From NCBI GenBank assembly GCA_022451865.1, contig JAKUNM010000010.1, positions 1 through 35,088 on the forward strand: a stretch of DNA of 35,088 nt. The letters are read 5' to 3'. The notes under the pieces were generated by a model that had not been told where the DNA came from, did no database searches, and saw nothing but the letters and a program-made list of their open reading frames with translations. The translations under genes were made by a program, and so were the position numbers. This document shows positions 9,305 to 16,991 of the stretch, in pieces. This DNA is from Dehalococcoidia bacterium (GTDB lineage: Bacteria; Chloroflexota; Dehalococcoidia; UBA2979). Position 1 is the first letter of the stretch. Each line of letters starts with the position of its first letter.

Positions 9305-10141
9305 TTATTGCAATAACACATTATCAATTAAATGGGTTTTACCGATATGTACAGCTAATGAAAGTAATGTCGGAGAACTGATTTCTCCTGAAATCTCCTC
9401 CAGCGTTTGGTGATCGGATAGTGATACATAATCAATTGATATCAAAGATGATTTTTTAAGTTCTTGAATAACTATGTTTCGCACAATATCTGAATTTCTT
9501 TCACCAAGTTCATAACAAACTTTTGCTTTAAGTAGTCCTTGGTACAAAAATGTTGCATCGTGACGTTCAGCTACACTTAAATATTTGTTTCGCGACGATA
9601 ATGCAAGACCTTCACTATCTCGGATAGTTGGAGACGAGACAATTTCAATAGGAAAATTTAAATCTTTCACCATTTTTTGAATAACACGAAGTTGTTGCGC
9701 ATCTTTTTCACCAAAGTATGCTCTATCGGGTTGAATAATATTAAACATTTTTGAAACAATTGTAGTAACGCCGTCAAAATGTCCGGGGCGTCGAGAACCT
9801 TCTAATAATTTTGTTATTTTGCCTAATTTAATAACTGAATCAAAATCAGAAGGATATATCTCAGTTGTTGTTGGAATCAATAAGATATTAACACCACGTT
9901 GTTCTAACAAAGAAACATCTTCTTTCTCTTCTGCGGGATAGATATTAAGATCTTCATTTGGACCAAATTGTTTTGGATTAAGAAATAGCCAAGAGACAAT
10001 TGTTTCACAGTCTTTTTTTGCTGCATCAACCAATGAAAGATGTCCTTCATGCACTCCACCCAAAGTAGGTACAAGTCCTATAGGATGTTGAAGGTGAGTA
10101 TATAATTCACGGTATGACTCAATTGTGCGAACTATTTCCAC
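9305..10141 (-). CDS. panC: Pantothenate synthetase (pantoate-beta-alanine ligase)
   Basis: PanC joins pantoate and beta-alanine with ATP to make pantothenate, the coenzyme A precursor. The 278 residues show the nucleotidyltransferase motif PTLGGVHEGHLSLVDAA (about 25-41), with HEGH as the HIGH-like box; then LNPKQFGPNEDL, GHFDGVTTIVSKMFNIIQP, FGEKDAQQL and the KMSKS-like LSSRNKYLS. The GTG start lies 12 bases after the panB stop with no clear ribosome site, so translation may depend on coupling to panB. A MoeB- or PanD-like partner is not in the window. Confidence 0.95.
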   Translation of the reverse strand: MEIVRTIESYRELYTHLQHPIGLVPTLGGVHEGHLSLVDAAKKDCETIVSWLFLNPKQFGPNEDLNIYPAEEKEDVSLLEQRGVNILLIPTTTEIYPSDFDSVIKLGKITKLLEGSRRPGHFDGVTTIVSKMFNIIQPDRAYFGEKDAQQLRVIQKMVKDLNFPIEIVSSPTIRDSEGLALSSRNKYLSVAERHDATFLYQGLLKAKVCYELGERNSDIVRNIVIQELKKSSLISIDYVSLSDHQTLEEISGEISSPTLLSLAVHIGKTHLIDNVLLQ

Positions 10142-10153
10142 TTGTATACCAAT

Positions 10154-11098
10154 TCAAGAATTAAATACGTCTGTGACTTCTGAAGCTTTTGCAATGAGTT
10201 GATAGTCCTGCTCAGCTAAAATCCTTGCAACAGTGCTTAAATTCTCATCCAAAACAGGTAATTGTGATCGAATTAAATCTAACGCATGATCATCCATATA
10301 AAAAGATTCTTTCGCTGAAGGAAAAATTCTATTTTCGACTTGATTTCTATACTCCAACAGTGCAATAAGAATATCTTCACCAACATCATGAAATTTTTTA
10401 GCATGCTTAGGTTGAAAATTTTTAAATAAACCGAGAATGTCATGTAAAACTTGCACTTGCCCACTACAGAATGGACCTGCACCAATACCAATTGTTGGAA
10501 CAGAAATGCGTTGAGTAATCATATGTGAGAGAGCCGTTGGAATTAGCTCAAGTACAACTGCATAGGCACCAGCAGAAACGATATCTTTCGCATCAGAAAT
10601 TAAATGAACAGCATCTCTTGGAGTTTTTCCTTGTACTTTAAACCCACCTATCTGGTTCACAGACTGTGGCGTCAATCCAATATGTCCCATTACAGGTATG
10701 CCAGCCTCAACTAAATGCTGAATAGTTTCAGCCGATCTCGAACCACCTTCAAGCTTTACAGAATCACATCCTGTTTCTTGAAGTATTCGAGAGGCATTTT
10801 TTACTGCATCTTGCCATCCAGATTGATACGAACCAAACGGCATATCAACAACTACATGAGATGCCCCAGAACCTCGAACAACTGCCTTAGCATGATGAAT
10901 CATATCATCGATAGTGACAGGAATTGTAGAGTCATATCCCAAAACAACCATACCAAGCGTATCACCAACAAGAAGTACAGGAATTTCTGCCTTTGATGCG
11001 AAACATGCAGAAGGATAGTCGTAAGCAGTAATCATAGTTATAGGTGAACCATGATCTCGCATAGATTGAATGTCAGTAACAGTGATCTTCTTAGTCAT
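10154..11098 (-). CDS. panB: 3-methyl-2-oxobutanoate hydroxymethyltransferase
   Basis: PanB transfers a hydroxymethyl group from methylene-tetrahydrofolate to alpha-ketoisovalerate, the first committed pantothenate step. The TIM-barrel protein (314 residues) shows MITAYDYPSA, VGDTLGMVVLGYDSTIPVT, VVDMPFGSYQ, VKLEGG and GHIGLTPQS, covering the magnesium and substrate sites. It is longer than the ~265-residue E. coli form because of a C-terminal extension of about 50 residues (ending TDVFNS). A strong ribosome site (GGAG) precedes the ATG, and a well-formed promoter lies about 80-105 bases upstream. It begins the panBC-yebC-ruvCA-uvrB series. Confidence 0.96.
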   Translation of the reverse strand: MTKKITVTDIQSMRDHGSPITMITAYDYPSACFASKAEIPVLLVGDTLGMVVLGYDSTIPVTIDDMIHHAKAVVRGSGASHVVVDMPFGSYQSGWQDAVKNASRILQETGCDSVKLEGGSRSAETIQHLVEAGIPVMGHIGLTPQSVNQIGGFKVQGKTPRDAVHLISDAKDIVSAGAYAVVLELIPTALSHMITQRISVPTIGIGAGPFCSGQVQVLHDILGLFKNFQPKHAKKFHDVGEDILIALLEYRNQVENRIFPSAKESFYMDDHALDLIRSQLPVLDENLSTVARILAEQDYQLIAKASEVTDVFNS

Positions 11099-11112
11099 TG
11101 CCTCTCCGTCCC

Positions 11113-11126
11113 GGTCTAATAGATCC
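11113..11126 (-). other. Small hairpin just upstream of the panB ribosome site
   Basis: Read on the minus strand, GGATCT-ATT-AGACC folds into a five-pair stem with one bulged A and a 3-base loop, directly followed by the GGGACGGAGAGG ribosome-site region of panB. It is short; a regulatory role is only a possibility. Confidence 0.2.
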
Positions 11127-11176
11127 AGGCGGTATGCCTACTAAATAATGAGCAGTATCATTTACAACGACTTATA

Positions 11177-11204
11177 AGTATAAAATCTTCATAGGTGTCG
11201 TCAA
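11177..11204 (-). promoter_or_regulatory. Likely sigma-70-type promoter for panB-panC-yebC-ruvCA-uvrB
   Basis: On the minus strand, TTGACG (11204-11199) and TATACT (11182-11177) are separated by 16 bases. Each hexamer matches the consensus at five of six positions. It lies between the P1 peptidase stop and the panB start, giving a predicted leader of about 70 bases. This is the best promoter match I saw in the window. Confidence 0.55.
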
Positions 11205-11215
11205 TTATATTTTTG

Positions 11216-12193
11216 TTAAATTTTATTTTGGGTCCATTCCCAAGCTGACGGAGTTCCGCCCATAGATTCACTACTATCTACTGCATTCAATATTGCAGAC
11301 TCAATAGCTTTTACTGCAAATGCTTCTATTTTAAATATTTCAGATGATGAAGCATCAATTTCTTGAGTTGCTAATCCAAAAATTACATCCCCATCAGATC
11401 GTGTATGGACGGGCCAGATACTGGATGCGAATCCATCATGAGCAACGGCAGCAAGTCGATTTACACGAGTTTTATCAAGTTTTGCATTTGTTATTACAAT
11501 ACCTAAGGTAGTATTTGAGCCACTATCGTTGTTCTCATTTTTAGAATTTACTATTATTTTTTCATCAAGAAATAATCCAGATTCACTTCTTGCACCAGCA
11601 ACAGTTTTTCCCGTATTTGCATCACGTATGCATCCAAAAGCATTCACTACGACCATTGCACTGACTATGATTCCTGAATCGAGTACAACACTAGACATAC
11701 CTATGCCGCATTTAATTGCATGTTCTCTTCCTGCAATTTTTGCAACAGTTGCACCTGTACCAGCACCAACAGATCCAACTGCAATATTATTAGATTGAGC
11801 AGATTTCACTGCCTCTTTTCCAGATTCATAATCTGGAAAAGAGGCAGTGCCTATATTAAGATCAAAGATGATGGATGCAGGGACTATTGGAATAGTATGT
11901 TCACCAACTTTAAACCCAATACCATCTTCTGCTAACTGATCCATCACGCCAGATGCAGCAGCAAGACCAAATGCTGAGCCACCAGATAAAAGAATAGCAT
12001 TGACTTCTTGAACTGAATTTTCGGGTTTTAATAAGTCGGTTTCACGAGTCCCTGGTGCGGCACCTCTGACATCAACTCCACCTATAGTTCCATCAGGACA
12101 GATAACTACCGTACAACCAGTCAAAGTGAGCTTATCAGTCCAGTGACCTACTTTTATTCCATTAATATCTGTAATTGAGTTGCCAAGAATCAT
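11216..12193 (-). CDS. P1 family peptidase (DmpA-like, self-processing Ntn-fold)
   Basis: This family includes the D-/L-aminopeptidase DmpA and beta-peptidyl aminopeptidases, which self-cleave before a Ser/Thr that becomes the nucleophile. Evidence in the 325 residues: the N-terminal ITDINGIKVGHWTD, DVRGAAPGTRETDLL, LLSGGSAFGLAAASGVMDQL, GSVGAGTGATVAK, and the processing-site region NTTLGIVITNA, with Thr228/Thr229 as candidate nucleophiles, then NRLAAVAHDGFASSIWPVHT. The physiological substrate is unknown. It is downstream of the alpha/beta-hydrolase gene (15-base gap). The codons for residues 116-129 form a perfect 20-bp inverted repeat, described separately. Confidence 0.9.
   Translation of the reverse strand: MILGNSITDINGIKVGHWTDKLTLTGCTVVICPDGTIGGVDVRGAAPGTRETDLLKPENSVQEVNAILLSGGSAFGLAAASGVMDQLAEDGIGFKVGEHTIPIVPASIIFDLNIGTASFPDYESGKEAVKSAQSNNIAVGSVGAGTGATVAKIAGREHAIKCGIGMSSVVLDSGIIVSAMVVVNAFGCIRDANTGKTVAGARSESGLFLDEKIIVNSKNENNDSGSNTTLGIVITNAKLDKTRVNRLAAVAHDGFASSIWPVHTRSDGDVIFGLATQEIDASSSEIFKIEAFAVKAIESAILNAVDSSESMGGTPSAWEWTQNKI
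11807..11849. repeat. Perfect 20-bp inverted repeat with 3-nt loop inside the P1 peptidase gene
   Basis: The left arm 11807-11826 (CACTGCCTCTTTTCCAGATT) is the exact reverse complement of 11830-11849; bases 11827-11829 (CAT) form the loop. The repeat ends cleanly (next pair T/C mismatched). It lies wholly within coding sequence, keeps the reading frame, and encodes TASFPDYESGKEAV. Confidence 0.97.
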
Positions 12194-12208
12194 AATTCAC
12201 AACCGAAA

Positions 12209-13144
12209 CTAACTCACTTTTTGCTCAATATGATTTTGCGTGGAATCGCGAATCACATGGATCGGAATAGGTGCAAATTTAGATATAAAATCCTTAACTC
12301 GCAAGAAATATTCAGCAGGATTATCGAAATAATAGGTGCAGTGACCTAAGTGATTTTCATGTATCCATAAATAATGGTGAGGATTCGTTGAAGAAGCGCA
12401 AAGATTAATTGAGTTCCAAACAGGCACCAATTGATCATATTCTGAGTGAATAAAAAATATAGGTGTTCGAATATTTTTAACTTTCTCAATAAGTTGAAGG
12501 CAATAAGGGTCACTTTCATATATCATTTTGCTGAAATATCCACTCACTCGAAAAATAAAGCTAGGCATCCAAATATAATTTTTACGAAGGATGTAAGAGA
12601 AAGAATTCATGGGAGCATCTGCAACAATCGCAGTAACATCTTGATTCTTTGCTCCCACTTCTATAGCCAAGGCAGCACCCAAACCAAAGCCATGTAGCAC
12701 AATTGAGTCTTGAACTTTTCGTCGTCGTACATAGAGAACAGCGGCATCGATATCTAAAGTTTCAAGTTGACCTAAGTGGCCATGTTTTCCAGTTGATTCT
12801 CCACATCCACGTAAATCAAAAGACAAAACTGAGAATCCTTGTTTGGCATAATCGACCTGCAGATTGAGTAACCCCATTTGACTATCAGATCGATCTCTAT
12901 CGCGATCATGAATTATGATAATAGTAGTACTGCTAGTTGGATTTTCTAAATACCAACCGCTTAATGCAATTCCATCATCAGCATGGAATAATACGTCTTC
13001 AAAACTGACACCTAAATCACTAGGTATTCCAGTAATCCTAGTACGGACAGTCTTAACAAAAGAAGATGCTACAAAAATTGCAAACAGAATTACCAAGCAC
13101 ATAATAATCAATGAGCAAATCAAAAAGGAATAGAATATGATCAC
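12209..13144 (-). CDS. Membrane-anchored alpha/beta-hydrolase-fold protein lacking the usual Ser nucleophile
   Basis: The 311 residues begin with one hydrophobic helix (about 3-28), then an alpha/beta-hydrolase domain of the serine aminopeptidase S33/BAAT-like type: IIIIHDRDRDRSD, SFDLRGCGESTGKHG, the nucleophile elbow, FFIHSEYDQLVPV with the acid Asp237, and HLGHCTYY with His268. The elbow reads HGFGLGAA: Gly154 (codon GGT, 12685-12683) stands where GxSxG has Ser. Asp and His are kept. The substrate is unknown and catalysis of the classical type is doubtful. The GTG start has only a weak ribosome site; an ATG at residue 15 would cut the anchor. It is followed by the P1 peptidase. Confidence 0.8.
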   Translation of the reverse strand: MIIFYSFLICSLIIMCLVILFAIFVASSFVKTVRTRITGIPSDLGVSFEDVLFHADDGIALSGWYLENPTSSTTIIIIHDRDRDRSDSQMGLLNLQVDYAKQGFSVLSFDLRGCGESTGKHGHLGQLETLDIDAAVLYVRRRKVQDSIVLHGFGLGAALAIEVGAKNQDVTAIVADAPMNSFSYILRKNYIWMPSFIFRVSGYFSKMIYESDPYCLQLIEKVKNIRTPIFFIHSEYDQLVPVWNSINLCASSTNPHHYLWIHENHLGHCTYYFDNPAEYFLRVKDFISKFAPIPIHVIRDSTQNHIEQKVS

Positions 13145-13250
13145 TTAATCTCACTTCTATAATCAAATTTTAGAATACGAAGTTATCAATGACACAAGTC
13201 AACAACAACTCTTACAACCAATCTATCAAAACTATTAACACAAAAAAATC

Positions 13251-14069
13251 TTATTTTTGGCAAGAAGGACAGTAATGAGTACCTCGCCCACCTAATTTAA
13301 TTTTTACAATAGTTCCATCACATCGAGAGCATTCAAAGCCTTCACGCCTAAACACTTTTGCATTAATAGAATTATTTCCAGCACGCCCATAACCATCTCG
13401 ATAATTTGAAAACGTCGTACCTCCATTGCCTAATGCCAGATCTAATACGCTTAAGATTGAGCCGTGAAGTAATTTAACTTTATGTAAAGAAAGATCATTT
13501 GACGATCTATTTGGATTAATCCCTGCATCAAAGCATGCTTCATCAGCGTAAATATTACCAATGCCAGCAACTATTTTTTGATCCAGTAACGCACTTTTAA
13601 CTGGAATTTTCCTTTGTGAAAGTTTCTCAAGTAACCATTGAACTGTAAATTCTGATGAATAGGCATCTGGCCCAATTTTTGGCATAGCATCGATAATATT
13701 TTTGACAATATGCCATGTTCCAAATTTTCGCATATCATCAAAAAGCAATACATTATCATTATCTAAGATAATTCTAGCTCTTTCATATTTTTGTTTTGGA
13801 CTAATAGGTTTGGAAATAATCAATGCCCCAGTCATACGAAGATGTACAACCCAAGTACGATTATCATCAAGTAAAAAAAGTAGATATTTGCCATGTCGTT
13901 CTAGATTAGTAATTCGTCTACCTACCAACTCCCTTATCATCTCACTAGCAGTATGTGAAATTGCTAATCTTTCTGCACCTTTGTAAATTAAAACATCTTT
14001 TATTTCATTATTAATTAAGTATGGGGCAATATGTCGACGTGTTGTTTCAACTTCAGGTAATTCAGGCAT
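13251..14069 (-). CDS. mutM: Formamidopyrimidine-DNA glycosylase
   Basis: MutM/Fpg excises oxidised purines such as 8-oxoguanine and cuts the resulting abasic site. The 272 residues show the catalytic N-terminus PELPEVETTRR (Pro2 and Glu3 after Met removal), the conserved HLRMTGAL and GIGNIYADEACF helix-two-turn-helix, and a C-terminal zinc finger with Cys247, Cys250, Cys267 and Cys270, containing the conserved Arg262 (GGRGTHYC). AGGA lies just before the ATG, 12 bases after the polA stop, so polA and mutM form a base-excision-repair pair. The following 106 bases hold no gene and no convincing terminator. Confidence 0.96.
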   Translation of the reverse strand: MPELPEVETTRRHIAPYLINNEIKDVLIYKGAERLAISHTASEMIRELVGRRITNLERHGKYLLFLLDDNRTWVVHLRMTGALIISKPISPKQKYERARIILDNDNVLLFDDMRKFGTWHIVKNIIDAMPKIGPDAYSSEFTVQWLLEKLSQRKIPVKSALLDQKIVAGIGNIYADEACFDAGINPNRSSNDLSLHKVKLLHGSILSVLDLALGNGGTTFSNYRDGYGRAGNNSINAKVFRREGFECSRCDGTIVKIKLGGRGTHYCPSCQK

Positions 14070-14081
14070 AAGTTCCTAAGA

Positions 14082-16901
14082 TCAGGATAATTCGCCCCAA
14101 GAATATCCATTCTTTTCATCAAGTTCTAAGGGAACCGACAATTGTAAAGATGGCATCAATCTATGGGCAATTTCACGAATATCATCTAATTCTGAAGAAG
14201 GTAACTCGAAAATTATTTCATCATGAACCTGGAGCACCATTCGACCTAACATTCCTTTTTTACGACGCTCCAAAAGTTCCTTATCAATATCATTCATTGC
14301 AACCTTAATTATGTCAGCTGCAGTTCCTTGAATTGGCATATTGATAGCAATGCGTTCAGCAGCTTGTCGGCGATTGAAATTGCTAGAATTTAAATCATTA
14401 ATCAACCGTCGACGACCTGAAAGAGTTTCAGCGAAACCTCTAGAGCGTGATTCATCAACAATAGATTCTCTCCATTCTTGAACTTTAGGATATGCATTAA
14501 AATAGGCTTCAATGAATGCATTCGCTTCTTCTATTTCAATACCTTCACGCTGAGAGAGTCCAAATCCTGTCAAACCATAAAGTACACCGAAATTAAATAC
14601 TTTTGCTCGTCGACGCATTTCTGATGTGACATTTTTCTGATCGATGTTAAAAATTGAGGCTGCTGTGGCAGAGTGAATATCCTCTCCTTTTATAAAAGCT
14701 TGCCGTAATGCATCATCTTCCGAGACATGTGCTAAAACCCTTAACTCAATTTGAGAATAATCTATTGAAAGTAAAATAGGATTGGAACCACAATCACGTG
14801 CGATAAATGCTTTACGGACTGCCTGGCCTAGCTCACTACGTACAGGTATGTTTTGTAAATTTGGATCGTTTGAAGACAATCTTCCAGTAGCGGTAGTTGA
14901 TTGCGAAAAAATTGTGTGCACTCTGTTGGTAACAGGATCAACTTGCAAAGGTAACGAATCGACATAAGTCGATTTAATCTTAGTCAATTCCCTCCAATTT
15001 AATATCACATCAATTAAAGGATGTAAGTTCCGCATTGGAGCGAGTGCATTAGCATCAGTCGTATAACCGGTTTTCGTCTTCCTTGTAAGAGGTAAATTTA
15101 ATTCTTCAAAAAGAACTTTAGATAGTTCTTGAGGAGAAGCAATTTTAAAGTCATGACCAACTTCTTGATATGCTTGATTTTCTAACAGAGCGATATTTTC
15201 ACGTAATTCCACAGAAAGTCCATTTAGCACTGACTGATCTAAGGCCATTCCAAATTGTTCTATTCGAGCCAAAACTGGAATATGAGGTAAATCAATTTCT
15301 TGTAATACTGTTTTTAAATGATTTTGATCAACTTCAATTAGTAGATTTTTTGACAATTCATTAAGTGCACGAGACCTCATCGACGCGTATCGAGCGACTT
15401 CATTGATATCAACATCTTGGTACCGAACCGCCTTTTTACCACTACCAAGTAAAGTTTTTGAATCCGTGATTTCTAAACCAAGATTTTTTTCAACCAAACG
15501 ATCCAGTGACATATTAAAGTCACCAAGTAAATAAGCAGCAATTTGAGTATCTATATAATTAGGAAATTCACAATCGTCATTATTAAGTTTTGACAAAACT
15601 AATAATGCGAACTTCACATCATGGGTAATTTTGTGTATCGATGCATCCTTAAAAACTGGCAGTAAATAGTTAATAATTTCATTCACAGTTAATAACGATT
15701 CAATCTCAGTTTGAGGTATATTATTTTCATTAGCATCCATGAAACTTTTTTGATGAGAATCAGTTATTTGAATACTATTCTGTATCGGTATATAGAATGT
15801 AGAACTTTCAGGAATAGTTATACTTATCCCTACTAACGAATGACGAGCGCGAATCGGATGATTATCTTCTGTAATCAAAGCAAATGAGAATGCTTCTGCT
15901 TCTCTAACTTTGAGGACAAGATCAGACAATCCATTAATATCATTGATTATCCCAAATGAGAGCTCTGCATTTGGGATTGGAACATCAACTGAGTCAATAG
16001 TTACGGGCAAACGATTAACTAGAGAATTGAATTCTAATTTTTTAAAAAAATCAGTAACTTTAGTCCTATCATAATTTTGGAATGATGCCTCATTTATTGG
16101 AAGTTCCAAATCAGGTATATCATCAACAATAGTTGCTAATTTTTTTGACAAAAGGGCATCAGATTGCCCTGAAACCAAAGCTTTCTGCAACCGAGAAGGC
16201 TCTAAAAGGTCTAAGTTTTCTAACATATTTTCAACTGATCCCCATTGGTTAATTAGAGCCTTGGCACCTTTTTCACCAATACCTTTAACACCAGGAATAT
16301 TGTCAGATGCATCTCCCACTAAAGATTTATAATCAATCATTTGTAAAGGTTCGAAATTCCATCTTTTTATAACAGCTTCTCGGTCATACATTACATATTC
16401 ACGTTGATACGGACGGTACATATATACTTTTACATTTTCATCAACAAGTTGAATCATATCATTATCCAAAGTGACAATAATCGTTTCAATCGACTTCTCT
16501 GCTGCTTGTTTTGCGAAGGTCCCTAGTATATCGTCAGCTTCAAAACCTTCTCTTTCGATTAAGGGAATATCGAATGCATCTAGTAGATTTCTTACATGTT
16601 CAAATTGTGGAATTAGATCAGGAGGAGTGGGGTCTCGGTGTGCCTTATAATTTACATCTAGATCTTTTCGAAATGTATCTGCAGAGGCATCCCAAGCTGC
16701 AATAATATGTGTCGGAGCTAAGTCCTTTACAACAGTAAGTAGGCTAGTTGCAAATCCATACACTGCATTAACAGATTCACCTGTACTTTTGAGAGTTAAT
16801 CCATCCTTTAAGGCAAAATATGATCTGAAAATTATCCCATGCGAATCTAAGATAACTAAGCGCATAGTATTGTTTTCGGTCGTGCTACTTTCAGATTTCA
16901 T
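14082..16901 (-). CDS. polA: DNA polymerase I with a degenerate proofreading domain
   Basis: PolA fills repair gaps and removes RNA primers. In the 939 residues the 5' nuclease domain occupies about 13-300 (LVILDSHGIIFRSYFALKDG, GFEADDILGT, TLDNDMIQLV, GDASDNIPGVKGIGEKGA). The polymerase domain follows from about 530, with motif A SIDYSQIELR (Asp714), motif B RRRAKVFNFGVLYG (Phe771) and motif C QVHDEIIFE (His893-Glu895). Between them a 3'-5' exonuclease fold persists, but its metal-binding residues are gone: by alignment with E. coli, D355/E357 become Ala341/Ile343, D424 becomes Ala432 and D501 becomes Arg509. Met13 is an alternative start. mutM follows 12 bases later. Confidence 0.96.
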   Translation of the reverse strand: MKSESSTTENNTMRLVILDSHGIIFRSYFALKDGLTLKSTGESVNAVYGFATSLLTVVKDLAPTHIIAAWDASADTFRKDLDVNYKAHRDPTPPDLIPQFEHVRNLLDAFDIPLIEREGFEADDILGTFAKQAAEKSIETIIVTLDNDMIQLVDENVKVYMYRPYQREYVMYDREAVIKRWNFEPLQMIDYKSLVGDASDNIPGVKGIGEKGAKALINQWGSVENMLENLDLLEPSRLQKALVSGQSDALLSKKLATIVDDIPDLELPINEASFQNYDRTKVTDFFKKLEFNSLVNRLPVTIDSVDVPIPNAELSFGIINDINGLSDLVLKVREAEAFSFALITEDNHPIRARHSLVGISITIPESSTFYIPIQNSIQITDSHQKSFMDANENNIPQTEIESLLTVNEIINYLLPVFKDASIHKITHDVKFALLVLSKLNNDDCEFPNYIDTQIAAYLLGDFNMSLDRLVEKNLGLEITDSKTLLGSGKKAVRYQDVDINEVARYASMRSRALNELSKNLLIEVDQNHLKTVLQEIDLPHIPVLARIEQFGMALDQSVLNGLSVELRENIALLENQAYQEVGHDFKIASPQELSKVLFEELNLPLTRKTKTGYTTDANALAPMRNLHPLIDVILNWRELTKIKSTYVDSLPLQVDPVTNRVHTIFSQSTTATGRLSSNDPNLQNIPVRSELGQAVRKAFIARDCGSNPILLSIDYSQIELRVLAHVSEDDALRQAFIKGEDIHSATAASIFNIDQKNVTSEMRRRAKVFNFGVLYGLTGFGLSQREGIEIEEANAFIEAYFNAYPKVQEWRESIVDESRSRGFAETLSGRRRLINDLNSSNFNRRQAAERIAINMPIQGTAADIIKVAMNDIDKELLERRKKGMLGRMVLQVHDEIIFELPSSELDDIREIAHRLMPSLQLSVPLELDEKNGYSWGELS

Positions 16902-16910
16902 ACTCGATCA

Positions 16911-16938
16911 TTCACTAAACTAATATTAATTGTATAGC
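16911..16938 (+). promoter_or_regulatory. Weak promoter candidate for the ABC exporter operon
   Basis: TTCACT (16911-16916) and TATAGC (16933-16938) are separated by 16 bases, each matching consensus at four of six positions. They lie in the 90-base divergent gap between polA and the permease gene. The match is weak and rests on position as much as on sequence. Confidence 0.25.
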
Positions 16939-16991
16939 CTTAAGACAGGCATCACCGCTAAACTTTTTCCAATACATATTAGAGAATATAC

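Noticed and set aside
13235-13256. T-run after mutM as an intrinsic terminator
   Set aside because: On the minus strand a run of seven T follows the stop, but I find no stem before it.
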